A stretch of 64,000 bases of DNA from positions 66,673,266 to 66,737,265 of the forward strand of contig NC_084837.1 of assembly GCF_033115175.1 (NCBI RefSeq). The letters are read 5' to 3'. The notes under the pieces were generated by a model, which searched no databases, was not told the DNA's origin, and worked only from the letters and a program-made list of their open reading frames with translations. The stretch comes from Lepus europaeus. Its lineage: Eukaryota; Chordata; Mammalia; Lagomorpha; Leporidae. Shown in pieces: positions 22,501-35,212 of this stretch (positions are counted from its first letter, which is position 1; each line of letters begins with the position of its first letter). The position numbers were made by a program, and so were the translations under genes.

Positions 22501-25500
22501 GAACATTTCTTTCACACAAATGGCAAGACAACTGGCGAAGCAGTGTCTTACTCTCTCTCTTTTTTTTTTTTTTTTTTGACAGGCAGAGTTAGACAGAGAG
22601 AGAGAGAGAAAGGTCTTCCTTCTGTTGGTTCACCCCCCCCCCCCATAAATGGCCACTTTGGCCAGCGCAATCCAAAGCCAGGAGCCAGATGCTTCCTCCT
22701 GGTCTCCCATGCTGGTGCAGGGCCCAAGCATTTGGGCCATCCTCCACTGCTTTCCCGGGCCACAGCAGAGAGCTGGACTGGAAGAGGGGCAACTGGGACA
22801 GAATGCGGCGCCCCGACCGAGACTAGAACCCCGGGGTACCAGTGCCGCAGGCGGAGGATTAGCCTAGTGAGCCGCGGCGCTGGCCACTCTTTTTTTTTTT
22901 AAACAGTGGTAACATTATTAATATTCACAAAGACTGCGGTGCAGAATAGGTCATAGGGGCTCAGTTATAAAGGAACAAGTGCTTGGGATTATTAAACAGT
23001 GCTGCAGGGATGACTAGACCAGAATGGAACTAAAGGGAAAATATTTTAAAATGAACTCAGATTCACAATCAGAAGACCACAGTCTCCTGTGCTAATCTAA
23101 TCCACTGAGAACATTAACTTCTGAGATGACGCTAGTAAGAGTCAGATCTTTTGGGCAGATCTAAGTGAACACTTTAGCATGGAGACTTATTTATAGGCTG
23201 CTGGAACTCCAAACAATCCTTATGCTTATGACATCTTCCAGAAAAAGTTCAGGTGTGTTAGAAACAATGAGCCCAGGGCCGGCGCCTTGGCTCAACAGGC
23301 TAATCCTCTGCCTAGCGGCGCCAGCACACCAGGTTCTAGTCCCGGTCGGGGCGCCGGATTCTGTCCCAGTTGCCCCCCTTCCAGGCCAGCTCTCTGCCGT
23401 GGCCCGGGAGTGCAGTGGAGGATGGCCCAAGTGCTTGGGCCCTGCACCCCATGGGAGACCAGGAGAAGCACCTGGCTCCTGCCTTCGGATCAGCGCGGTG
23501 CACTGGCTGCAGTGCGCCGGCCGCGGCAGCCATTGGAGGGTGAACCAACGGCAAAAGGAAGACCTTTCTCTCTGTCTCTCTCTCACACTGTCCACTCTGC
23601 CTGTCAAAAATAAAAATAAAAATAAATAAATAAATTAATTAATTAATTAAAAAAAAAGAAACAATGAGCCAAACATCACACAAGTTTTGAAAACTACAAT
23701 TATGTCCGATTAGTGTCAGGATGGCTCCAAGGTTGCTTTTCTCAAGCAGACAGTGTCTTATTCTTGAATTTGAGCTGCTGTGCCATCTGCTTTGTCTCTA
23801 TAGGTAAACTATTTCTCTGCTTTTAAGATGAATTCTTCACAAAATCTTCCTAACAGTATTTTTTTAGATTTATTTATTTATTTGAAAGGCAGAGCTACAG
23901 AGAGGCAAAGGCAGAGAGAGAGAGACAGAAAGAGAGAGAGAGAGAGAGTCTCCATCCACTGGTTCATTCCCCAAGTGGCCGTAATGGCCAGCGCTGGGAT
24001 GATCCAAAGCCAGGAGCCAGGAGTTTCTTCTGGGTCTCCCATGCGGGTGCAGGGGCCCGAGGACCTGGGCCATCCTCAACTTCTTTCCCAGGTCATAGCG
24101 AAGAGCTGGATCAGAAGTGGAGCCGCCTGGACTTGAACTGGTAGCCATATGGGATTTTGCACTGCAAGTAGTGACTTTACCCACTACGCCACAGCGCCGG
24201 CCTCTCTAACAAAGTTTTAAAACATAACTTTGGAAGAATTAAGGCTGAAAAACCACAAATTAACTTCCCTCAAATATCTTATTAACAGTGCTTTCAAAAA
24301 TTCACAATCTCAGAGCCAGTGTTGTGGCATTAGCAGGTTAAACTGTGGCCTGCAGCTCTGGCATTCCATTTGAGCACCAACTCAAGTCCGGGCTGCTCCA
24401 CTTCTGATCTAGCTCCTGCTAATGTGCCCGAGAAGGCAGCAGAAGATGGCCTAAGTCCTTGGGCTCTCGCACCCATGTGGGAGTCCCAGATGGAGCTCCT
24501 GGCTCCTGTCTGGCCCAGCCCTGGCCTTTTTGGCCATTTTGGGGGAGTGAACCAGCAGATGGAAGATCTCTCTTTCTGTCTCTCATTCTCTCTGCCTCTG
24601 CTTCTCTGTAACTCTTTCAAATAAATAAGTCTTTAAAAAATTCACAATCTCAAACTTCTCAGGAAAAAAAAAATCTCTGGGGAAAGTGATTTCTTCTGCA
24701 AATTTCCAAAGACTTTCTAGCACCACTCATTGGGTTTTCTCTGTTCTATGAGAATGTGTGCAGTGAGAAGAGAAGGATGTGCTTTCTTGGACAGCGGTTC
24801 CTGCCAGCCAGGGTGCTATAAGGAGGACTATTGATCTCTGGCTTGGGTTTCTCTGCCTCTGCCTTAAAGTTAGGTTTCTCCCCCAGGGGCTAGCAGTGGA
24901 TGTGATTTCCTACAGGACTTCCAGGTATGGAAATTTCAGTCTCCTTTGGTTTCCAATTCCACATGGTCTTCTAGAGCAGTAAGAAATTGTTCTAGACGTT
25001 TGTCTGACAGATTTGACCCATGCAATATATTCAATTCCACAAAACATAGGAGGGTACTTCAAAGAGTTCACAGAAAAATGGAATTAAAGGATAAGTTTAT
25101 TTTAGTACAAAAATGTTTAAATCCATTCATAGGCTTTTCATAATACACATTTTTCATGAACTTTTTGAAGACTCATTGTATTGATTGGTTCAAAGCTAAT
25201 TCAAATCTGGCTGTACTACTTAATAGCTGTAACCTTGAAACTTACTTGAATTTTCTAATCTTCAGTTCCTAAAAAAAATAGGATAATAATGCCTATATCA
25301 TAGGATTATAATAAGGATTAAGTGAAATAATGTGCATACTGCATTTTCCATGGTGAATACTCAGTAAATGTAAGAATTAGATAACATAATTAGTCCCTTA
25401 TTATAGTAGAGAATGTATTCTTGAAAGTTAGGGTAATAGAAAAAAAACCTCAACTGGAAAAATGAATTAACTAGGAAAAAATCATATAATATCAATAATA

Positions 25501-27145
25501 AATGGTATTAAATCTGTTTTTCATGTCATACACTTCAACTTTTTGAAGTATACAATTCAGTTTTTTTTAGCATAGACACAAAGATGTACACACTACACTA
25601 ATTTCAGAACATTTTCTTTCTTCTTTTTTTTTTTAAGATTTATTTATTTGAAAGTTAGAGTTACAGAGAGAGGTAGAGACAGAGAGAGAGAGAGAGATCC
25701 TCCATCTGCTGGTTCACTCCCCAGATGCCAACAATGGCCAGAGCTGTGTTGATCCGAAGCCAGGAGCCAGGAGCTTCTTTGGGTCTCCCACGAGGGTGCA
25801 GGGGCCCAAGGATGTGGGCCATCTTCTACTGCTATCCCAGGCCATGCAGAGAGCTGGATCAGAAGGGGAGCATCTGGGACTCAAACCAGTGCCCATATCG
25901 GATGCCGGTGCTTCAGGCTAGGGCATTAACCCACTGCACCACAGCACCGGCCCCTCAGAACATTTTCATAACTCTCCAAAGAAATCTCATATCCATTGTC
26001 CATCACTTCTCTTTCCCTCTTGCCTCAGCCTTGGTAATCACTATCAACTTTAAATATATTTTATGTTTTCAAAAAGTATTTATTGGGACCGGCACTGTGG
26101 CGTAGTGGGTGAAGCCGTTGCCTGCAGTGCTGGCATCTCATATGGGCACCGGTTCAAGTCCTGGCTGCTCCACTTCTGATCCAGCTGTCTGATATGGCCT
26201 GGGAAAACAGTGGAAGATGGTCCAAGTCCTTGGTCCCCTGTACCCATGTGGAAGACTTGGAAGAAGCTCCTGGCTTCAGATAGGCCCAGCTCCTGCCGTT
26301 GCTGTCAATTAGGAAGTGAAGCAGTGAATGGAAGACCTCTCTCTCTCTCTGCCTCTCTTTCTCTCTGTGTGTAACTCTTTCAAACAAATAAATAAATCTT
26401 TTTTAAAAAGTATTTATTTACTTATCATTTATTTATTTCATTTTCTTTGAAAGGGATGGGGAGGGGTGACAGACAGATAGAGATCTTCCATCCACTGGTT
26501 CATTCCCCAGATGCCTGCAACAGTCAGGTCTGAGCCGGGCCAAAGTGAGAAGCCCAAATCCCAATCCAAGTCTGTGGTTGGGACCCAAGCAGGATTGGAA
26601 GTAGAAGAGCTAGGACTTGAATCAGGTACTCTTGATAAGGTATGCAGACCTCCCAAGTAGTGTCTTAACTGCTATGCAAAATGCCTGCCCATTTAAATGT
26701 GTGTGTAGTGTGTATGTGTGTATGTATGTATGTATCTATCTATCTATTTATCTATCTATCTAAAGAGTCACAGAGAGGCTGGCGCCGTGGCTTAACAGGC
26801 TAATCCTCTGCCTTGCAGCGCCGGCACCCCGGGTTCTAGTCCCAGTTGGGGTGCCGGATTCTATCCCGGTTGCCCCTCTTCCAGGCCAGCTCTCTGCTAT
26901 GGCCCGGGAAGGCAGTGGAGGATGGCCCAAGTGCTTGGGCCCTGCACCCCATGGGAGACCAGGAGAAGCACCTGGCTCCTGGCTTCGGATCAGCAAGATG
27001 CGCTGTTTGCAGTGGCCATTGGAGGGTGAACCAACGGCAAAAGGAAGACCTTTCTCTCTGTCTCTCTCACTATCCACTCTGCCTGTCAAAAAAAAAAAAA
27101 AAAAAAAAGAGTCACAGAGAAAGAGGGAGAGGGAGATAGAGAGAA

Positions 27146-27176
<31 letters not shown>

Positions 27177-30100
27177 GATCTTCTATCTGCTGGTTCGTTC
27201 CACACATAGCTGAAGCCAGGAGCCTAGAACTCCTTCCAGGTCTCTCATGTTGGTGGCAGGGGCCCAAACACTTGGGCCATCTTCCACTGCTTTTCTCAGG
27301 AGCTGATCAGAAGTAAAGCAGCTGGGACACAAACTGGCACTGATATGGAATGCTGATGTCACATGTGGAGGCTTAACCTGCTACACCACGATGCTGACCC
27401 CCAATTTAAATATATTTTAAGGGGCTAGTGCTGTGACATAGTGGGTAAAGCTGTCACTTGCTGCACCAGCATCCCATATAGGCTCCAGTTGAGTCCTGGC
27501 TGCTCCATTTCCAATCTAGCTCCCTGCTGTTGAACTGGGAAGGCAGTGGAAGATGGCCCAAGTTCTTAGGTCCCTGCACTCATGTGGGAGACCTAGAAGA
27601 AGCTCCTGGCTCCTGGCTCTGGATAGGCCCAGCTCTGGTCATTGGGGCCATTTGGGGAGTGAACCAGTGGATGGAAGATCCCTCTGTCTCTCCCTCTCTC
27701 TGTCTGTAACTCTGACTTTCGAATAAATAAATGAATCTTTAAAGATAAATAAATAAATATATTTGAAAAACACATTACTAAATGACATTCACCTTCAAAA
27801 GACACTACATTTGCCAGGATCACACGTCTCCTTGTTCACATTTTATTGGTCAGATTCCCCAAGTTTTATCTTACTCAGAATGGCTCTCTAATTTTTAAAG
27901 TTTTTCAAAACAGCCCTGACTGCCTTAAAATGCAATACTTTTTGTACTTGTATATTCGTTGGTAGGCATATTTTTCTGGGTTTAGTCTTCTCAGGGCATA
28001 TTGAGGAGCTGAAGAATAAGCAATTCTTTTCCTCTTCACTCTTACAGAATTTCCCACTTACTCTAGTTTAAAAAAATGAAATAACCTTTTTTAAAAAATT
28101 TCCTGTTCCTTTTGGTTAATGAAACTTAAATGAATTATTAATTTGCAAGAAGATTATGAATTAAAACTTATAGTACACGACACAATCATGGAAAGTAAGA
28201 CTAGAAATGTGACTTTTCAGCATATAGTAGAGAATTCTGCATTCTGGGACCCTTTGAATAAAACTCACAGATTCTATTTTGGTGGGCCACAAAGAGCATC
28301 AGCAGATTTTGGAGGCAGAGAAGGGCTAGCAGTTGTTATTATTATTAGCTAGACTTTGACATTAATTAGATTATGGGGAAGGAAGAAGAGAAAAAACATG
28401 TTAGGGTACTCCAGATTTCAAAACGGGGAGAAAAAAAAAGCAGAAATAGGGAAGTCAAGAGAAGGAACTGACGAGGGAGAAATGTAAGTTCTGTTTCGGT
28501 TATGTTGATTTTCAAAGACCCAGTCGTGGGCTCAGAGACATATATTTGGGAGTCACCCTTATAGATGTGAAGTCTTGTGAATGAATGGCTCACTTGGTGA
28601 GACAACAGGACAGAGCGAGAAGACGGCTGAAGATGGACCACAGTGATTGCTTGGACGAAAGAGAATAAGACGAGAAGGAAAAACCATCCAAGGCAGGGAA
28701 TGATCAGAGGCAGGAGAGCTAGGACAGGAGCCTATCACAAACGTCAAAGGATAGATTAAATAAGTCGAAAATGACGCAGATCGATAATATCATTAAATGA
28801 CTGTTTAGCAAGCTCTCTCTACTCTAAAGAACAATTTGAGTAGAGTGCCGAGGTAAATGGTTTATAGAGCAGAGATTCAGACAAATTACCTTAAACAAAG
28901 AAGTAACTTCACTTACTAGACGGAAAAATACCCAATCCTCAAAACACTGGCTAAGCCCATACCATGGCAAGACATGCTCTTAGGCACAGGAATCTAGGAA
29001 GAGCCAAAGACAGCACAATGGTGACTGTACCACAGCCACTGCTCACATTTGTTTCTTTCTCTAGTTCTGTCTCAACCAACTAACTCTCCCCACCCTGCAT
29101 CTCTACATTCCTTTTGCCTTCTGTTTAAAACTCATCTGTTAGATTGTTACCTCATGACTTTCCACGCATTACTTTTCATCCAAACTCTTACAACAATCCT
29201 TAAGCTTCTGCTCCCCCTTTTCATTTCCTGATTCTCTGTTTCCAGATTCAAATTCACACGAGGCTCTGTTTTGCCAATATCATCTTTTGGCACCAGATGA
29301 TTCTTAGGTTGCTGGACAGCTTATGGAATGGGTCAGAAGCCCATCTGTGGTCTGGGAGAACAAGTGGAGGGCATCTGGTATGTTTAGGCCAGAACCTTAG
29401 CAGGGACTATGGGAATGACAGTTAAATCCAGTAGTTATATTTCCCCTTTCACTGCTAAATATTGATTTTGAGTTCCTGCAGGCTGAAGGGAAATCCAATT
29501 TGTAATAGGAAAGGCATCCACACTGACTATTGCTCAAAGTCCATTATCCAACTGGTCAAGATGGTATACTGAAGACATGCTGAAATATCTCTACCCTCTT
29601 CTCACATATACACACTCACACACCCTTCTCTAAATACACAGAAATGTTGGATAATGTGTCAAACAATTTTAAGCTTTGGTTTTTAAACTGTGGAATAAAA
29701 ACAGCAATTTATCTTCCCTTTCTTAGAAAAATATCCTTCTTTAAGTTAAAGTCACAATAGATATACTATTTTTAAAAAGATTTATTTATTTATTTGAAAG
29801 TGAGAGAGAGAGAGAGAGAATATAGAGGTCTTGCATTGGCTGGCTCACTACCCAAATGCCAGGAACAGCCAGGCTGAGGCCATGAACCCAGAACTCGCCT
29901 CTCTGGGTGCCAGGGACCCAAGTGCTTTAGTCATCCCTTGCTGTGTCCCAGGGTGTGTGTTAGCAGGAAGCTGCATTGGAAGCAGAGCCAACACTTGTAG
30001 CTGGGTACTCTAATATGGAATGCAGGTGCCCTAAGCAGCATTTTAACTGCTGTGCTACAACCCCTGTCCCCAACAGACATACTATTTATAATAAACTTTG

Positions 30101-33100
30101 GACATGAAATACTTACTTGTACTACAGTCTATGAGACAAGATTGCCAAATATAGTGAACATCAAACAGGAATATGAGAGAGGAGGCCTAGGGAGCTCTTT
30201 TTTTTTTTAAAGATTTATTTTATTTTTTTGAAAGAGTTACAGAGAGGGACAGAGACAAAGAGAGAGGTCTTCCATCTGCTGGTTCACTCCCCAGATGGCC
30301 ACAATGGCTGGAGCTGCACTGATCCGAAGCCAGGAGCTTCTTCCAGAAGCCAGTTTCTTCTGGGTCTCCCACGTGGGTGTAGGGGCCCAAGGTTTTGGGC
30401 CATCTTATACTGTTTTCCCAGGCCATAGCAGAGAGCTGGATTGAAAGTGGAGTAGCTGGGACTTGAACCGGTGCCCATACAGGATGCTGGCGCTTCAGGC
30501 CAGGGCTTTAACCCGCTGCGCCACAGCACTGGCCCCAGTATATACCTTTGAGTTGCTAGGTCATATGGTAATTTTATGTGTAACTTTTTGAGGAATCAGC
30601 AGATGGAAGATCTCTCTCTGACTTTCAAATAAAATGAAAATAAAATTTTTAATAAGTTCAAGCCTGAAAATACATTAAAATATATAATGTTCTTTTTTCT
30701 TAAAGCAAAATGTATTTTGTCTGATATTAACATAGTCAATCTCTCTTTGGAAACAATATGTAAGCAGTATCTTACCACTCATAAACTTTCAACCTGTTTG
30801 TGTCTTTGGATCTAAAGTAAATCTCCTGTAGATATATAGTATACAGTGGGATTATGTTCTTTTTATGTCTTTCCCAATCTCTGCCTTTATTTATAAGTTA
30901 ATCCACTTTCATATAAATAATTACTGATAAGAAAAACTTGCTTATGAGATTCTATTATTTTATTTATTTTCTATATGTGTGTATTAGGGTTCTTCACAGG
31001 AAAAGAATCAGTAGAATATACATTTATATAGTTGGATATAGCACATGGAGTCACATGAAAACACAGAGGCATGATAGCCAGTTAGAGGGCCAGGGAAGCC
31101 GTCCTATCCTATCTAGGCTCCCTGGTTGACTGGCTGGTTCCCACTTACATTCAGGATTAATCTGCCCCACTCAGTTCACTGACCTACCGCCAATCTTCTC
31201 CAGAAACCCCTTTATGGATATGCTGAGGATGATTTACAAATTCTCAAGGCATCCTTCAACTCAGTCAAGTGGATATCAAAAATCAACCATCACAATGTGT
31301 TATCTTCATTTTTTAATTTATCCATCACTTCCTTCTTTCCTAACTTTTTTCTAGTGTACACTTTTGATCCCCTTCTCTTTTCTTTTTCTTTATATTTAGG
31401 GGTTTTCCCCTTAGTGATTACCCAGGGGGTGACAATTAATATGCTAACTTTGTAATAATCCAGTGTTATTAATACTTGGTTTCAGTAATATAAAACAGAA
31501 AATTTTAGTAGAAAAATTCTGCTCTTTTTTCAGCTCCATATCCTCCTTTATGTTGCTGTTGAATAAATTATGTTTTTATACGCTATATCCATTAACACAG
31601 ATGTATAATCATAGTTTTATCCATTGTCTATTAAATCATATGGGGAGGCCAGCGCTGCAGTTCACTAGGCTAATCCTCCGTCTATGGCACCGGCACACCG
31701 GGTTCTAGTCCCGGTTGGGGCACCAGATTCTATCCCGGTTGCCCCTCTTCCAGTCCAGCTCTCTGCTATGGCCCGGGAAGGCAGTGGAGGATGGCCCAAG
31801 TCCTTGGGCCCTGTACCCGCATGGGAGACCAGGAGAAGCACCTGGCTCCTGGCTTTGGATCAGCGTGGTGCACCAGCCACAGCATGTTGGCTGCAGCAGC
31901 CACTGCAGGGTGAACCAACGGCGAAGGAAGACCTTTCTCTCTGTCTCTCTCTCTCACTGTCCACTCTGCCTGTCAAAAAAATAAAAAAATAAAAAAATAA
32001 AAAAATAAAAAATAAAAAAATAAATCATACCGGGAAAAAGATGAGTTATAAACCATCAACTGCAACATTACTAGCTGTTATATTTACTTTTGTAGTTACT
32101 TTTATTGTCTTTAAATGGTTTTGAATTATTTAGTGTCCTTTCACTTCAGTATAAAGGATTCCCTATCATATTTTATGTAGCTCAGGTATATTAGCTATTT
32201 CTTATAAGGTAGATAGACCAGGAAAATCTTTAGTTTGTGTTTATCTGGGAATATCTCAATTCATCCTTCATTTTTGACAAATACTTTTTATGGATATAGA
32301 ATTCTTGATTTATACTTTGTCTTTTTTTTTTCCCCTTTCAACATTTCAAACAAATCATCTTGCTACTTTCTGGTCTCTATGTGTTCTGAAGAGAAGTCAG
32401 CTGTTAATCTTATGGAGGATCGCTTATGTATGATAAGTCACTTCTCTCTTGATGCTTTCAAGATGCCCTTTGATTTATGAAATTTATTTATTTATTTGAA
32501 AGGCAGATGGACAGATATATAAATATATATGATGAGACAGAGAAAGAGAGAGAATGATTGTTAACAGTTTATCTGTTCTGGTTCTCACAGAACTGGGTAA
32601 GCCAACTAGTTTCTATCTTTGACTACATTAGTGGAGGAATATAGGCTACAATATCTCCAAAATCACCTGCTACCAACCCTGACATGGATGGTGTGGGCCC
32701 CATCTGAGATCAGTTTTCCTGCCCCTCCAACCTCACAGTTATGCACCATCGCCAGACCCTCTCTGACAGGCCACAAGCAGCACATACGTGGTTTTTTTTT
32801 GTTTTTTTTGTTTGTTTGTTTGTTTTGTTTTGTTTTTTGACAGGCAGAGTGGATAGTGAGAGAGAGACAGAGAGAAAGGTCTTCCTTTGCCATTGGTTCA
32901 CCCTCCAATGGCCGCTGCGTTCGGCTCATCGCGCTGATCCGAAGCCAGGAGCCAGGTGCTTCTCCTGGTCTCCCATGGGGTGCAGGGCCCAAGTACTTGG
33001 GCCATCCTCCACTGCACTCCCTGGCCACAGCAGAGAGCTGGCCTGGAAGAGGGGCAACCGGGATAGAATCTGGCGCCCCAACCGAGACTAGAACCTGGTG

Positions 33101-35155
33101 TGCTGGCGACGCAAGACAGAGGATTAGCCTGTTAAGCCACGGCGCTGGCCCACATACGTGTTTTTAAAAAAGGAGTGGAGTGGAGAAAGGCCTGGATGGT
33201 TGATGATATCATGCCAATGGCTGAGGAAACTGACTGGTGTTCCAATGCTTTGTAAATGATTTCTAGAAAATCAAAACAAGGCTAATAACTACTAGACCTG
33301 CAGCTGAAAGTCAGACTTTCTACTGACACATATAGAAAGTAGGTGGTGAGAGGGATGTAAACAACACACATTTCTTTGGTTGAGCAGTCTTTTTTCCTGG
33401 GCCTTGACTCCCTATTAAACAGTATCATAAGCTATTATGTTAGAAAAACACTGAATTTATTGGATCAGTTTCAAAGGTGAGATTTTGTACTTTTATTCTA
33501 GTTCTGTCAATTCTCAGTTCTTTTAGGAACAGAGAGGCCACTGTCCTAGAGTGCTGAAATGGGCAACAAGGAAGAGAAACTCATTTAAGCTATTCTTTTC
33601 CAAAGGTATCCTCCAGACCCTCCTCCAACACCGATCCAGGCAACTATGTTGAAGTGAATGATTCAATCACCCACATGCCATCCAAAGGGGTGATACAAGA
33701 TATTACTATGGAGCTACACTGCCCACTGTGTAATGATTGGTTCCGTGATCCACTAATGCTAAGCTGTGGTCACAACTTCTGCCAGGCCTGTATCCAAAAC
33801 TTTTGGAAGCTGAAAGCTAAGGAAACATTCTGTCCAGAGTGTCAAATGTTATGTCAATACAGCAACTGTACATTCAATCTTGTACTAGAGAAGCTGGTGG
33901 AGAAGATTAAGAAGCTACCCCTACTCAAAGGCCACCCACAGTGCCCAGAGCATGGAGAGAACCTGAAGCTGTTCAGTAAGCCAGACGGGAAACTGATCTG
34001 CTTTCAATGCAAGGATGCGCGTTTGTCTGTGGGGCAGTCTAAGGAGTACCTGCAAATCTCCGATGCTGTCCGTTTCTTCATGGTGGGTGAGCCCAGGCTT
34101 CACACAACCCCTTAGGAAAGCTAGGGAAAATCTTTTGTAGCCTCTTCTGTCTTCTAAGTTCGCTTTATTCCAATGATGATAAAGAGAAGCTCAGAGTGTT
34201 CAGAAAATACAATGCAGCTGGCAGAGTTCTTTCTCTACAGTTGCTGCTTACAGGACAGGTACAGTGAAGCTCTACCCCTTCAGTCAAATATTTACTTAGA
34301 CTCTGCCATGACAGCACTCTACTAAACATTGCAGAATAATGATGCTCTCATTAGAAAGGTTTTCAAGTCTATTCAAGTTTAAAGTGATTAAAATAATGGA
34401 AGAAATATAAAATAGTCTACTATGGGGATTTAAATTTTGTTATATTTATAATTCATAAGTGTTTAGAATTTCTGTGATCAGAGAAAGCTGACATAGAGTA
34501 TGCATAATGAAAGAAAAAGGATAGGACTTGAACTGGAATTTGGACGAGTAGGAGGAAGAAACAAGTATTCCAATTGAGGACAACATAAATAAAAGTATAG
34601 ATGAGAACAATAGAACTAGAGTGGAAAATGTATTGAGTTCCATTATCTTTTTCAAACTCCTATAGTTAACTATTAGAGCAAAACTAAGTTTTCCTGCTTG
34701 TAATTTTCTTCATAGTCCTTGAAAAATATGGGAGCTATGATACAGGGGAAAGGGGAAAACCTTTTTTTTTTTTTTTTAATTTAAAACTTATAGGAACTGT
34801 CGCTGTAGCATAGCAGGTAAAGCTGCTGCCTGCAGCACTGGCATCTCATATGGGTGCCAATTCAAGTCCTGGCTGCTCTACTTCCTATCCAGCTCCCTGC
34901 TAATGTGTCTGGGAAAGCAGCAGAGGATGCTCCAGGTCCTTGGGCTCCTGTACCCACATGGGAGACTTGGTTGAAGGTCTTGACTCCTGGCTTCAGCCTG
35001 GCCTAGCCCTGGTCATTGCAGCCATTTGGGGAGTAAACCAGCAGATGGAAGACCTCTCTCTCTTTCTCCCTCTCTCTCTCTGTAACTGTCTTTCAAATAA
35101 ATAAAATATAAAAAAGAATTTTATTTGAAAGGCAGAGTAAGAGAATGAGAGCCAC

Positions 35156-35212
<57 letters not shown>

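Larger units (their letters stand above)
30654..32480 (-). mobile_element. Old L1M 3' region, interrupted by an LTR and a CSINE2
   Basis: Antisense L1 phrases run across the interval: TTAGTGATTACCCAGGGGGT, ATTAACACAGATGTATAATC, TTTATCTGGGAATATCTCAA, TGGATATAGAATTCTTGATT, TCAGCTGTTAATCTTATGGA. The interruptions are at 30979-31294 and 31644-32024. Confidence 0.75.
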
